Below are positions 26,436 to 35,181 of a DNA stretch of 64,000 bases, piece by piece. The stretch is from JBNKZU01 sp050301795. Its GTDB lineage: Bacteria > Pseudomonadota > Gammaproteobacteria > Thiohalomonadales > Thiohalomonadaceae. The stretch covers positions 34,276 through 98,275 of the forward strand of contig JBNKZU010000004.1 in assembly GCA_050301795.1 (NCBI GenBank), written 5' to 3'. Under the pieces are notes generated by a model. The model did no database searches and had not been told where the DNA came from. It was given only the letters and a program-made list of their open reading frames with translations. Position numbers and translations under genes: made by a program. Within the stretch, counting starts at the first letter, position 1, and the number at the start of each line of letters is the position of its first letter.

Positions 26436-28646
26436 ATGGTTTATGTTGATAACCAATTTCAGAGTAGCTCAACTCATACCATGATCGATGAATGGCTGTC
26501 GCACATTGTCGAAGAGCACACGGATGAAGAGATTGCACTAATCAGAGAGGCATGCAGTCTCGCAGAAGAGGCTCATATTGAGAAGATCCGTCCCTCGGGC
26601 GAACCCTACCTGGAACATGCACTTTCAGTCGCTACTGTTCTTAATAGCCTCCGTCTCGATCATGAGGCTATCGCCGCAGCAATCCTGATTGAAGTTGTCG
26701 ATGAGACCGATCTCACTTTGGATGTGATTACACAAAAGTGTGGTAAACCAGTTGCGCGCCTTGTGGAAGAGGTGATGCGGATGAACGATATCGGATCGTT
26801 CTATAGTGGAAACGGCATCGCTGATAAAGAACCTTTAAAGGCAGAGAGTCTGCGCAAGCTTCTTTTAGCGATGGCTGAGGATGTCAGAGTGGTCATCATC
26901 AAGCTCGCTGATCGTCTTCAAGAGATGCGTCATCTCAAGCATCTCCAGGAGGAAGAGCGACGAAAAATCGCAAGAGAGACCATGGATATCTATGCGCCTT
27001 TAGCCAATCGTCTTGGTATATGGCAGCTTAAATGGGAGTTGGAGGATCTATCATTCCGTTATCTCGATCCCGTGACCTATAAGCAGGTGGCCTCTTTTCT
27101 TGATGAGCGCCGTATCGATCGTCAAAGCTATATTGAATCGATCATTGATCTTATTAAACTGAACCTGGAAAAACTGGGTGTAGAGGCAGAGATCAAAGGG
27201 CGGGTGAAGCACATCTATAGCATCTGGAAAAAGATGAAACGAAAAGGGATTGGCTTTCACGAACTATACGATGTTAGAGCGGTTAGGGTATTAACCGAGA
27301 CCACAACAGATTGTTATCATGTGCTGGGGATAGTGCATAGTCTCTGGCCGCATATTCCAAAAGAGTTCGATGATTACATTGCCATTCCCAAAGACAATAA
27401 CTATCAGTCCATCCATACCGCGATAGTCGGGCCTGAGGGCAAAACTGTTGAGATTCAGATTCGCACTAAAGAGATGGATCGCCATGCTGAACTGGGTGTT
27501 GCAGCTCATTGGCGATACAAGGAGGGGGGAAAGCACGACCAGCATTTCGAGCAGCGAATCGCATGGTTACGACAACTGCTTGATTGGAAGGAGGAAGAGG
27601 GTAACGATAATGACTTTATCGATCGATTCAAATCTGAAATCTTCCAGGATCGCGTTTATGTGATGACACCGACAGGAGAGGTGATCGATCTACCCTATGG
27701 CGCAACACCACTCGACTTTGCCTACTATATTCATACCGAGGTTGGAAATCGATGCAGAGGGGCAAAGGTCAATGGGCGTATTGTGCCGTTAACCTACACG
27801 CTCCAAAGTGGTGAGCATGTTGAAATATTGACTGCAAAACAGGGTAGTCCAAGCCGAGATTGGTTAAATACACAACTTGGATACCTGAAAACAACTCGAG
27901 CCAGAAGTAAAGCTCGCAACTACTTTAAACAACTCGATCATGATCAGAATTTGCGTGATGGACGAGTGATACTGGAAAGGGAGCTTTTCCGGTTAGGGGC
28001 AACGGATCTTTCCCATACCAAGATTGCCGATTACTTTAAATTTCAAAATTCTGATGAGCTACTCATTGCAATAGGTCGTAGTGATCTAAACGCAGCGCAG
28101 ATCGCATCAGCGACTCAACGACTTAAACCGGATAAGCAACCCGAACTTCCTGAAGAGCATCATCGACGTCGAAAACAGACCGTACACCAAGAGAATGAGG
28201 CGATTAATGTTGAGGGTGTAGGGAACCTGATGCATCAATTAGCACGGTGTTGTCGTCCCGCGGCGGGTGACCCAATTATTGGATTTATCACTATCGGACG
28301 TGGTGTCTCAATTCATCGTCGTGACTGTAAAAATATCCTTAACCTTCCCGAAGAGAAGAGAATGCGGTTGGTTGAGGTTGAGTGGGGAGGTTCGGAACAT
28401 AGCACCTATCCGGTTGATATTGAGATTGACGCCTTTGACCGAAAAGGGCTACTCACTGACCTCTATTCACTGTTATCGACAGAGAATGTTAACGTCATTG
28501 CCTCGAATACACTCTCTGATAGACACACTCATACCGCAAAGGTGAAAGTGACGCTGGAGATAAATGATATCGATCAGTTGAGCAGAATCCTGAACCGAAT
28601 CAATCAACTGCCGAATATTTTGAATGTTCGTCGCAGAACAACTTGA
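26436..28646 (+). CDS. relA: GTP pyrophosphokinase RelA (hydrolase site degenerate)
   Basis: A 736-residue RelA/SpoT homologue making (p)ppGpp on amino-acid starvation. The HD hydrolase domain has lost its metal motif: the histidine-aspartate pair of SpoT is Ile85-Glu86 here (AAAILIEVVDET), so it should be synthetase-only like RelA. The synthetase is intact: YDVRAVRVLT, EFDDYIAIPKDNNYQSIHT, and HAELGVAAHWRYKEG. TGS (DRVYVMTPTGEVIDLPYGATPLDFAYYIHTEVG), a conserved cysteine segment (LARCCRPAAGDPI) and a C-terminal ACT domain follow. A separate spoT is expected elsewhere. Confidence 0.95.
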   Translation: MVYVDNQFQSSSTHTMIDEWLSHIVEEHTDEEIALIREACSLAEEAHIEKIRPSGEPYLEHALSVATVLNSLRLDHEAIAAAILIEVVDETDLTLDVITQKCGKPVARLVEEVMRMNDIGSFYSGNGIADKEPLKAESLRKLLLAMAEDVRVVIIKLADRLQEMRHLKHLQEEERRKIARETMDIYAPLANRLGIWQLKWELEDLSFRYLDPVTYKQVASFLDERRIDRQSYIESIIDLIKLNLEKLGVEAEIKGRVKHIYSIWKKMKRKGIGFHELYDVRAVRVLTETTTDCYHVLGIVHSLWPHIPKEFDDYIAIPKDNNYQSIHTAIVGPEGKTVEIQIRTKEMDRHAELGVAAHWRYKEGGKHDQHFEQRIAWLRQLLDWKEEEGNDNDFIDRFKSEIFQDRVYVMTPTGEVIDLPYGATPLDFAYYIHTEVGNRCRGAKVNGRIVPLTYTLQSGEHVEILTAKQGSPSRDWLNTQLGYLKTTRARSKARNYFKQLDHDQNLRDGRVILERELFRLGATDLSHTKIADYFKFQNSDELLIAIGRSDLNAAQIASATQRLKPDKQPELPEEHHRRRKQTVHQENEAINVEGVGNLMHQLARCCRPAAGDPIIGFITIGRGVSIHRRDCKNILNLPEEKRMRLVEVEWGGSEHSTYPVDIEIDAFDRKGLLTDLYSLLSTENVNVIASNTLSDRHTHTAKVKVTLEINDIDQLSRILNRINQLPNILNVRRRTT

Positions 28647-28660
28647 AATCGCAGACAAAA

Positions 28661-28686
28661 AAGAAGGAGCCTAAAGGCTCCTTCTT
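28661..28686 (-). terminator. Bidirectional intrinsic terminator between relA and fccB
   Basis: GAAGGAGCC, loop TAAA, GGCTCCTTC (28663-28684) with two more A-T pairs outside. On the minus strand it is followed by a run of T residues, so it ends the fcc operon; it can also form on relA mRNA. Confidence 0.88.
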
Positions 28687-28706
28687 CATTTCCATCAACA
28701 CTACAA

Positions 28707-30017
28707 TTAGCTAAAAACGTCAGCTGTAATGTTGTTGAACCATGAGTGAGCGTAGCCCACTTCACGTTTACGCATTGCCATAGTGGTTTTGTCATAACCT
28801 GGAGTCAGACCGCCAGAACCGGCAACCTTGTCGATTTTGCTCGATTCGTTGTTATAACGGTAAACCATTGCCACAGAGATGCCGTCATCAGGAGTGATGA
28901 GACTGTAGCAGGTGTTAACATACGAAGGCTGAGGAGTATCCACGCCATTCAACAATGCAACAACCGCTGCGGCACAAACCTTTGCCTCTGAGTTTGCTGC
29001 ATAGCCTGACTTAGGAAGCGGGCTTTGTATCGCAGCATCACCAATCACATGAATATTCTTGTGAATGGATGACTCGAAGGTTTTCAGGTCTACAGGACAC
29101 CAGCCTGACTCGTTTGTCAGACCTGCAACTTCAGCAATGACTCCAGCTTTTTGCGCTGGAATGATGTTAACCACATCGCCTTTAACATCTTCCACTGCAG
29201 CAGATACAGTACGGGTTTTTGCGTTGACTGACTCAACCTTACCGCCATTTGCTGCACTAACCCACTCGATCATGCTGTTATCAGTGCCGTAACCATAATG
29301 CTTTTTCCAACCTGCCATGAACAGACCGAATTTTGAGAACTTATCCTTAGGATCAAGGATGATGATCTTCGATTTCGGTTTGTTGTTTTTCAGGTACCAA
29401 GCGATCTGTGAAGCACGCTCATAAGGTCCAGGAGGGCAACGGAAAGGGTTGGGTGGTGGTGCTATAACGACCGTGCCACCATCCTTCATCGCTTTTAACT
29501 GGTTATGCAAGGTAACGGTTTGAGAACCAGCTTTCCAGGCATGTGGGATATCCTCAGCAACCTTCTCATCGTATCCTTCAATGGTATCCCAACGGAACGA
29601 AACACCTGGAGAGACAATGCAACGATCATAGTTAAAGCTTTTACCGCCAGCTGTTTTAACAACACGCTTGCCAGCATCAATTGAGGTAACCTTGTCGTTT
29701 ACCACATTTACGCCGTGACCCGAAAGCCCGCTATAACCAAAGCGGATCGACTCAATAGTACGTTCACCGCTAAGAACCTCATTGCTCATGAAGCAGGTAT
29801 GATAGTCCTTGTTGGCTTCGATAACAGTGACATCGATCGATGAGTCTGCCATACGGATGTATTTGGCGGCTGTTGCACCACCGATACCACCACCAACGAT
29901 AACTACCTTTTTAGCTGAGCCACCGATTGCAAAATTGCTGTAACTCATGGTTCCAAGTGCAGCAGCTGCGCCTGAAAGCTTAATAAAACTTCTACGTGTA
30001 AATTTAGACATATTCAT
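28707..30017 (-). CDS. fccB: Flavocytochrome c sulfide dehydrogenase, flavoprotein subunit
   Basis: A 436-residue periplasmic FAD protein that oxidises sulfide and passes electrons to FccA. A Tat signal (TRRSFIKLSGAAAALG) shows export in folded form. VVIVGGGIGGATAAKYIR binds FAD, and HTCFMSNEVLSG contains the cysteine that in Allochromatium FccB holds FAD covalently. Redox cysteines lie in FRCPPGPYERASQIA and SGWCPVDLKTFES. The C-terminal flavocytochrome domain (TCYSLITPDDGISVAMVYRY) is complete. It is the last gene of the operon, 7 bp after fccA. With sqr, it gives the cell a second route of sulfide oxidation, ending at cytochrome c. Confidence 0.96.
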   Translation of the reverse strand: MNMSKFTRRSFIKLSGAAAALGTMSYSNFAIGGSAKKVVIVGGGIGGATAAKYIRMADSSIDVTVIEANKDYHTCFMSNEVLSGERTIESIRFGYSGLSGHGVNVVNDKVTSIDAGKRVVKTAGGKSFNYDRCIVSPGVSFRWDTIEGYDEKVAEDIPHAWKAGSQTVTLHNQLKAMKDGGTVVIAPPPNPFRCPPGPYERASQIAWYLKNNKPKSKIIILDPKDKFSKFGLFMAGWKKHYGYGTDNSMIEWVSAANGGKVESVNAKTRTVSAAVEDVKGDVVNIIPAQKAGVIAEVAGLTNESGWCPVDLKTFESSIHKNIHVIGDAAIQSPLPKSGYAANSEAKVCAAAVVALLNGVDTPQPSYVNTCYSLITPDDGISVAMVYRYNNESSKIDKVAGSGGLTPGYDKTTMAMRKREVGYAHSWFNNITADVFS

Positions 30018-30024
30018 ACTCCCC

Positions 30025-30618
30025 TTATTTCTGGCTTCCGTAGTAGTTAATCAGAGCTTCCACACCTTTATCACCAGCTTTTTTGAACATTGATTTCATC
30101 TTTTTAGCCATCTTCTTAGGCATTTCACGATCACCGCTATGGAAGTCTTCCATGGTGTTAGCTAGATAAGGCATCATTTGTCCCGCGAGAATACCTGCAT
30201 CATCATCGGATGACTTTCCTCCATCCTCATGACACTTTTCGCAATACTTATCATGAAGCTTGCGACCAGTACTTGCTAAACGGGCATCAGCACCTTGATC
30301 GATGGTTTTCATCTTTTTGGAAGCGAAGAATTTAGCCATTAGTTTGACCTCTTCTTCGGTATAGCCTTTAGCAATACGTCCCATGATTGTTGATGGGCGC
30401 TTACCATTTGCATACTCTTTCATTGCTTCAATCATGTACTCTTCTGAAATACCGGCAATACTAGGGGTTGCCGGGCCAGTACTTGAACCACTTGGACCGT
30501 GACAGCCGGCACAAGTATTTCCAAGCATTGATGCACTAGGAGTAACAGCGAAAGCTGCGCTTCCGAGTGTTAGACCACCTGCAATTAGCAGGGTTTGGAC
30601 GATGCTCTTATATTTCAT
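30025..30618 (-). CDS. fccA: Flavocytochrome c sulfide dehydrogenase, diheme cytochrome subunit
   Basis: A 197-residue periplasmic cytochrome with a Sec signal ending near SAAFAVT. Two heme-binding motifs, NTCAGCH and KYCEKCH, place it with diheme class I cytochromes of the cytochrome c4/FccA type, and Met ligands are available (for example TIMGRI and QMMPYL). It takes electrons from FccB and hands them to soluble cytochromes or an oxidase. The 7-bp gap to fccB supports the assignment; on sequence alone cytochrome c4 would be the alternative. The C-terminus is rich in lysine and methionine. Confidence 0.92.
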   Translation of the reverse strand: MKYKSIVQTLLIAGGLTLGSAAFAVTPSASMLGNTCAGCHGPSGSSTGPATPSIAGISEEYMIEAMKEYANGKRPSTIMGRIAKGYTEEEVKLMAKFFASKKMKTIDQGADARLASTGRKLHDKYCEKCHEDGGKSSDDDAGILAGQMMPYLANTMEDFHSGDREMPKKMAKKMKSMFKKAGDKGVEALINYYGSQK

Positions 30619-30654
30619 CGTTTGCTCCTTTGGTTGATGACGTAATGTCTCAGT

Positions 30655-31617
30655 TTATTGTTTTGTTAACAGCTCAATAGTTTTCATTTGTCGAAGTGCG
30701 TGTGCGTAGTCGAGGGCTGTTTTCTCTCCACTATCCATAATACTTGGATCTGCACCTAGTTCGACAAGCTTCTTTACAACATCTTCCTGATCCAATAACA
30801 CTGCGTTAATCAGTGCTGTTGAACCGATGTTATCCTGGTGATTGATATCAGCACCACTTTTAACTAGTGCTTCTATCGTGTGTATATGTCCCTTCTCGGA
30901 TGCTAATTGAAGCGGTGTTGCCCCGCCGCTGGTTTGGGCATTTACATTAGCACCTTTTTCAATCAGCATCTCAAGAATACTTAATTCGCCTTTTTCAGCA
31001 GCAATCGCTAATGCTGAATAGCCGGATGAATTTCTTACAATAAGATCGGCGTTATTATCAAGTAGAATTCTAACAATATTAATGTGACCTTTGGCAACAG
31101 CAGTCATTAGTGCCGTCATTCCATCTCTGTCGGATGTGTTGACGTTAGCGCCATATTTGATCAGAACCTGAAGCACATCAGGGTAGTCATACCGAGATGC
31201 AAACATCAATGGATCCCATCCTGCGCGAGTTTTGTTGGTATGCGAAGCGCCTTGTTCAAGAAGGTATTTTGTTACATCAAAGAATCCATTTTCACTTGAG
31301 AAGGTTAGGGCAGTGCATCCAGCAACACTTTTAAAATTGACGTCAGCACCGTTCTTGATTAACAGTTTGATAATGTCGATATTTCCATCCTCTGCCGCAA
31401 ACATAAGCGCCGATTTACCAAATTTGTTGGCGGCATTTGGTGATGTTCCGTCACGAAGTAGAGCCTCAAGCTTTTCGATATCGCCGATCAGCGTGGCATC
31501 AATGAAAATTAAATCGGGATTTCTGGGTTTTACACCGGCAAAGACGATAGTTGGCAGCAACAAAACGATTAAGGTTTTGATTAATATCGATTTAAATGTG
31601 CGCATAGCCAACCTCAT
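30655..31617 (-). CDS. Exported ankyrin-repeat protein in the sulfide oxidation operon
   Basis: A 320-residue protein with a signal peptide (ILIKTLIVLLLPTIVFAG) and about eight ankyrin repeats filling the rest, recognisable by repeated G-TALMFA-E-G and LL-NGADVN patterns. It should be a periplasmic binding scaffold with no enzyme activity of its own. It lies between the tetraheme cytochrome and fccA in one operon, gaps 56 and 36 bp. A role in assembling or docking the periplasmic redox proteins is inferred from position only. Possible starts are ATG 31617 and the ATG four codons later (31605). Confidence 0.88.
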   Translation of the reverse strand: MRLAMRTFKSILIKTLIVLLLPTIVFAGVKPRNPDLIFIDATLIGDIEKLEALLRDGTSPNAANKFGKSALMFAAEDGNIDIIKLLIKNGADVNFKSVAGCTALTFSSENGFFDVTKYLLEQGASHTNKTRAGWDPLMFASRYDYPDVLQVLIKYGANVNTSDRDGMTALMTAVAKGHINIVRILLDNNADLIVRNSSGYSALAIAAEKGELSILEMLIEKGANVNAQTSGGATPLQLASEKGHIHTIEALVKSGADINHQDNIGSTALINAVLLDQEDVVKKLVELGADPSIMDSGEKTALDYAHALRQMKTIELLTKQ

Positions 31618-31673
31618 TGATCAAATCCCGCGTAGTTGATTCTGAGATAATCATAGCGTTAAAAAGCAAACTG

Positions 31674-32276
31674 TTAGTCGCTATTATCGGCATTATCTTC
31701 CTCGCCTTCCTCGTCATCCTCTTCATTGCCGAGACCTAATGAAGGATCGTCAGGTTCAATATGTGCGATACCTTTATGGCACTCAATACAAGTCTGTCCC
31801 TTCATCGGTGCTCTTGAGTGTTTTCTGCTCGCCATACGAACCTGGGCGCTAAGATCCATATTTTCATAATCGTGGCAACTGCGACACTGTTTTGAATCGT
31901 TAGCGATCATTTTTGCCCACACGCGATTGGCCATGTCCCATCGGTGATCTTCATACTTTTCAGGGGTATCAATGGTTCCCACGATTTCGTGGTAGACATC
32001 TTTTACAGCGAAGATCTTTGCTTTTAGTTTAGGGAAGAACTCTTTTGGAACGTGACAATCGGAACAGATGGCTTGAACCCCAGTTCTGTTTTTGTAGTGA
32101 ATGGTTTCCTGATACTCCTCCAGATTAACCTGCATCGAATGGCATGATGTGCAGAATTCCATCTCATTGGTATATGCAAAGAAGGTATTAACACCTGCTA
32201 GGAATAACATGCCTGAAACGAAAATTAGTCCTGAAATTATTATATTTTTTACAGTCAGGTATTTTTTTATCTGCAT
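31674..32276 (-). CDS. NapC/NirT family tetraheme cytochrome c
   Basis: A 200-residue membrane-anchored multiheme cytochrome. One N-terminal helix (NIIISGLIFVSGMLFLAGVNTFF) anchors it in the inner membrane; four CxxCH motifs follow in the periplasm: CTSCH, CSDCH, CRSCH, CIECH. The spacing and the segment MEFCTSCHSMQVNLEEYQ match NapC/NirT/TorY quinol-linked cytochromes. The C-terminal tail is strongly acidic. It is the first gene of the fcc operon, about 57 bases after the predicted sigma-54 start point. It could connect FccAB to the quinone pool, a direction opposite to the usual quinol oxidation; that is inference. Confidence 0.92.
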   Translation of the reverse strand: MQIKKYLTVKNIIISGLIFVSGMLFLAGVNTFFAYTNEMEFCTSCHSMQVNLEEYQETIHYKNRTGVQAICSDCHVPKEFFPKLKAKIFAVKDVYHEIVGTIDTPEKYEDHRWDMANRVWAKMIANDSKQCRSCHDYENMDLSAQVRMASRKHSRAPMKGQTCIECHKGIAHIEPDDPSLGLGNEEDDEEGEEDNADNSD

Positions 32277-32343
32277 TAAGCGGTGTTTCCTTTGTGTACA
32301 CTCTTTTTAGTGTTATCAATATCGTTATTAAGTGGATAATAAA

Positions 32344-32360
32344 CGCAAGTACCATGCCAA
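32344..32360 (-). promoter_or_regulatory. Sigma-54 promoter of the fcc operon
   Basis: On the minus strand TTGGCATGGTACTTGCG shows GG and GC separated by 10 bases and matches TGGCAYG-N4-TTGC. The start point would be near 32333, about 57 bases before the cytochrome ATG at 32276. TGACATG-type repeats lie about 100-135 bases upstream of that start, the usual distance for an activator site. Confidence 0.87.
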
Positions 32361-32429
32361 TTAAAAACGGCATGTCCATGCGCTTAATACCAACGACATA
32401 ATGCCTTTATATGACAAATAAACGATATT

Positions 32430-32469
32430 TGACATGTATGGCATGACACTTCACCTGTCATGTCGTCAT
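32430..32469. promoter_or_regulatory. Predicted FisR upstream activating sites of the fcc operon
   Basis: TGACATG at 32430-32436, and an inverted repeat CATGACA (32442-32448) and TGTCATG (32456-32462) with a 7-base spacer, followed by GTCGTCATG. A further TGACATGA lies at 32559-32566. The motif is the same as in the cluster before fisR. The rest of the 390-bp gap 32277-32666 also contains the promoter for the divergent lolC-type gene and a CTATAGA/TCTATAG inverted repeat (32539-32576) around the last site. Confidence 0.7.
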
Positions 32470-32666
32470 GCCCATCAAAACATTAAAATAGTTAAAATTC
32501 AAATAATCATTATAGGGTTTACGTTTAGAACTTTTTATCTATAGATAATCACGATTTATGACATGATTTTCTATAGAGCTGGCTTTTACAATTTGTCGTA
32601 AAGATCGGTGTAAATTTCAGTGAATGGATTGAGATATTCAAATAGATTTATGGTTTAATTCACGCC

Positions 32667-33914
32667 ATGTTTAGACCATTCGAATTCTTTGTCGGCCTGC
32701 GTTATACCCGCGCAAAAAGACGTAATCATTTTATTTCATTTATCTCGCTCTCATCGATGATGGGTATCGCTTTGGGCGTGACTGCATTGATCACTGTGCT
32801 TTCTGTAATGAATGGTTTTGAAAATGAGTTGCGTCATCGCATTCTGGGAATGACTGCACATGCCACAATAACCTCATTACGTTCAGGAATTCGCGATTGG
32901 CAAGAGATCGTCTCTACGGTTAAAAAGCATCCAAAAGTTGTAGAAGCTGCGCCCTATATCCAGAAAGAGGGCATGATGATGTTTGGCCAGCAGGTGAATG
33001 GGACAATTATCCGTGGGGTTTTACCTGATGAGGAGCGGAAGGTCTCAGTGGTTGCTCAAAAGATGGTGGCCGGTTCATTTTCAGAGCTTGAAGCTGGTGA
33101 GTACCGTATTATTCTCGGTAAGGATTTGGCGCGAACGCTCGGAGTGATTGTCGGCGATAAGGTCACCGTGGTCTCTCCCTCTACGAATGTCACTATTGCT
33201 GGTGTTGCTCCACGGCTCAAGCGTTTTACAGTCTCCGGCATCTTTGAGGTCGGAATGTATGAGTATGATAGTGCGATGGCGATGATCCATGCGGATGATG
33301 CGCAACGCCTGTTCAAAATGAAAGGGACCTTTAGTGGCGTCAGGTTAGTACTTGATGATCTCTTCTTGGCACCCTATGTCAGTCGTGAACTTGTCAATGA
33401 ACTGCCTGGTAACTACTGGGTGCGCGATTGGACCCAATATCATGCGAATTTCTTTAAAGCGATCAAAACCGAAAAGACGGTGATGTTTGTCATTTTGCTT
33501 CTCATTGTGGCAGTTGCTGCGTTTAATATTGTCTCTACACTGGTGATGGTCGTTACCGATAAAGAGTCAGATATCGCCATATTGCGTACTCTTGGAGCAT
33601 CTCCTCGAAGTGTGATGATGCTGTTTATTGTTCAAGGTACGGTGATTGGTCTGGTTGGTACTACATTGGGGCTGATTGGGGGTGTTTCGCTAGCGCTTAA
33701 TGTTGAGACGATTGTGGCAGCGATTGAGCAGTTTCTTGGGGTTCAGTTTATGCCCTCTGATGTCTATTACATTAGCGACCTCCCATCGGATCTTCATTGG
33801 GATGATGTGATTAAGATCTCAGTCGTATCGTTTATCTTAAGTGTGATGGCCACGCTCTATCCTGCCTGGCGTGCCTCAAAGAATCAGCCTGCGGAGTCTT
33901 TACGCTATGAGTAG
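32667..33914 (+). CDS. Lipoprotein-releasing system permease LolC/LolE
   Basis: A 415-residue inner-membrane protein with four helices and a large periplasmic loop. EFFVGLRYTRAKRRNHFISFISLSSMMGIALGVTALITVLSVMNGFENELR is the LolC/E N-terminus; three helices at the C-terminal end (about 270-400) make the FtsX domain. With LolD it extracts lipoproteins from the inner membrane to LolA. Only one permease gene is present before lolD, so this is probably the single LolF-type permease that replaces both LolC and LolE. It overlaps lolD by 8 bp. Confidence 0.93.
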   Translation: MFRPFEFFVGLRYTRAKRRNHFISFISLSSMMGIALGVTALITVLSVMNGFENELRHRILGMTAHATITSLRSGIRDWQEIVSTVKKHPKVVEAAPYIQKEGMMMFGQQVNGTIIRGVLPDEERKVSVVAQKMVAGSFSELEAGEYRIILGKDLARTLGVIVGDKVTVVSPSTNVTIAGVAPRLKRFTVSGIFEVGMYEYDSAMAMIHADDAQRLFKMKGTFSGVRLVLDDLFLAPYVSRELVNELPGNYWVRDWTQYHANFFKAIKTEKTVMFVILLLIVAVAAFNIVSTLVMVVTDKESDIAILRTLGASPRSVMMLFIVQGTVIGLVGTTLGLIGGVSLALNVETIVAAIEQFLGVQFMPSDVYYISDLPSDLHWDDVIKISVVSFILSVMATLYPAWRASKNQPAESLRYE

Positions 33915-34599
33915 TCAGCAGGCGGTTATTGAATGCTCCCATATCTCAAAATCATTCACTGAGGGACCACAAGTGGTGGATGTGTTAAGTGATTTGTCGC
34001 TGAGTATCAAACAGGGTGAGCAGGTTGCGATTATCGGAAGTTCTGGGAGCGGTAAGAGCACACTTCTTCATCTACTAGGTGGACTTGATCAAGCAAGTTC
34101 GGGTGACATTCGAATCAATGGTCAGAATGTGGGGAGTATGTCTGAAAAGGAGCGTGGTATTTTACGAAACCACTCCTTAGGATTTGTCTATCAGTTCCAC
34201 CATCTGCTTCCTGAATTTACCGCATTGGAAAATGTGGCAATGCCACTTCTTATCAGGCGATGTTCAGTCTCCGAATCGACCTCCAGAGCAACAGAGATCC
34301 TCAATCAAGTTGGTTTGGGGCATCGACTACAGCATAAACCGGGTGAGTTGTCGGGAGGTGAGCGTCAACGTGCTGCAATTGCACGCTCCATGGTCACATC
34401 ACCTCAGTGTATTCTTGCTGATGAGCCAACAGGTAATTTGGATCGAGCGACTGCCGAATCGGTTTATCAGCTACTGTTGGAGTTGAATCGACAGCATCAG
34501 ACCAGCCTTGTCATCGTGACTCATGATGAAGGGCTTGCTTCAAAGATGGATCGGGTTCTTAAATTGATCGACGGAAGAATTGAAACCGTTAAGGGTTAG
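33907..34599 (+). CDS. lolD: Lipoprotein-releasing system ATP-binding protein LolD
   Basis: A 230-residue ABC ATPase. Walker A is GSSGSGKST, the signature LSGGERQRAAIARSM, Walker B CILADEPTGNLD. The ATG at 33907 lies inside the end of the permease gene and starts MSSQQAVIECSHISKSF, the normal LolD start; an upstream frame from 33871 only adds permease sequence. It powers lipoprotein release for transport to the outer membrane. It converges on the DUF2062 gene with 2 bp between the stop codons. Confidence 0.95.
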   Translation: MSSQQAVIECSHISKSFTEGPQVVDVLSDLSLSIKQGEQVAIIGSSGSGKSTLLHLLGGLDQASSGDIRINGQNVGSMSEKERGILRNHSLGFVYQFHHLLPEFTALENVAMPLLIRRCSVSESTSRATEILNQVGLGHRLQHKPGELSGGERQRAAIARSMVTSPQCILADEPTGNLDRATAESVYQLLLELNRQHQTSLVIVTHDEGLASKMDRVLKLIDGRIETVKG

Positions 34600-34601
34600 G
34601 T

Positions 34602-35111
34602 TCAACGTCTTTTACGTTCTTGAATGTGTCTGACCAGATGGAGTCGCCACAATCCGCGTATTAAAAAATAACCGACGAATGAGCTGATGGTTCCCAGGAT
34701 GAAGCAACCGAGTAGAAACGGTTCCCAGATGTTCGACATGCCGGTTGTCAGCCACTCCCAACTCAGTTCAAAGACAAATGTTTCAACTTCATGCCCGAGA
34801 ATAGTGATTCCGACAAAGTACGCCCCATAGAAAAGAAAGGGCATGGTTACCGGGTTGGTGACCCAGACCAAAGCGACGGATAACGGCAGGTTAACCCTGA
34901 AAAGTATTGCTGCCATTGCTGCAAGCACCATCTGAAATGGGACTGGAATCCAGGCACAGAAGAGGCCGACTGCAAATGCGCCTGATGCGGCTCGTCGGTT
35001 GAAGTGCCAGAGATTAGGGTCATGGAGAAGAGTGCCAAAGTGTTTCATGTGTTTATGATCACGAATGGTGTTGTGATCGGGCATGATCTTTTTAATGAAT
35101 TTTTTTGGCAT
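34602..35111 (-). CDS. DUF2062 domain membrane protein
   Basis: A 169-residue protein with a basic N-terminus, then WHFNRRAASGAFAVGLFCAWIPVPFQM, LPLSVALVWVTNPVTMPFLFYGAYFVG and a last helix near residues 130-155. This is the DUF2062 pattern of small bacterial membrane proteins of unknown function, often found near comEC and lol genes. The C-terminus is very basic (HIQERKRR). It is divergent from comEC with 70 bp between. Confidence 0.88.
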   Translation of the reverse strand: MPKKFIKKIMPDHNTIRDHKHMKHFGTLLHDPNLWHFNRRAASGAFAVGLFCAWIPVPFQMVLAAMAAILFRVNLPLSVALVWVTNPVTMPFLFYGAYFVGITILGHEVETFVFELSWEWLTTGMSNIWEPFLLGCFILGTISSFVGYFLIRGLWRLHLVRHIQERKRR

Positions 35112-35181
35112 CTATTTTATAACTACAAATGATTAGGCTTGCGAGCGCCTATTATCCACATTTTCACGGAGTACAAAAGGA

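Noticed and set aside
33871..33906. Earlier start for lolD
   Set aside because: These codons are the end of the permease gene in another frame; LolD proteins begin at the downstream ATG.
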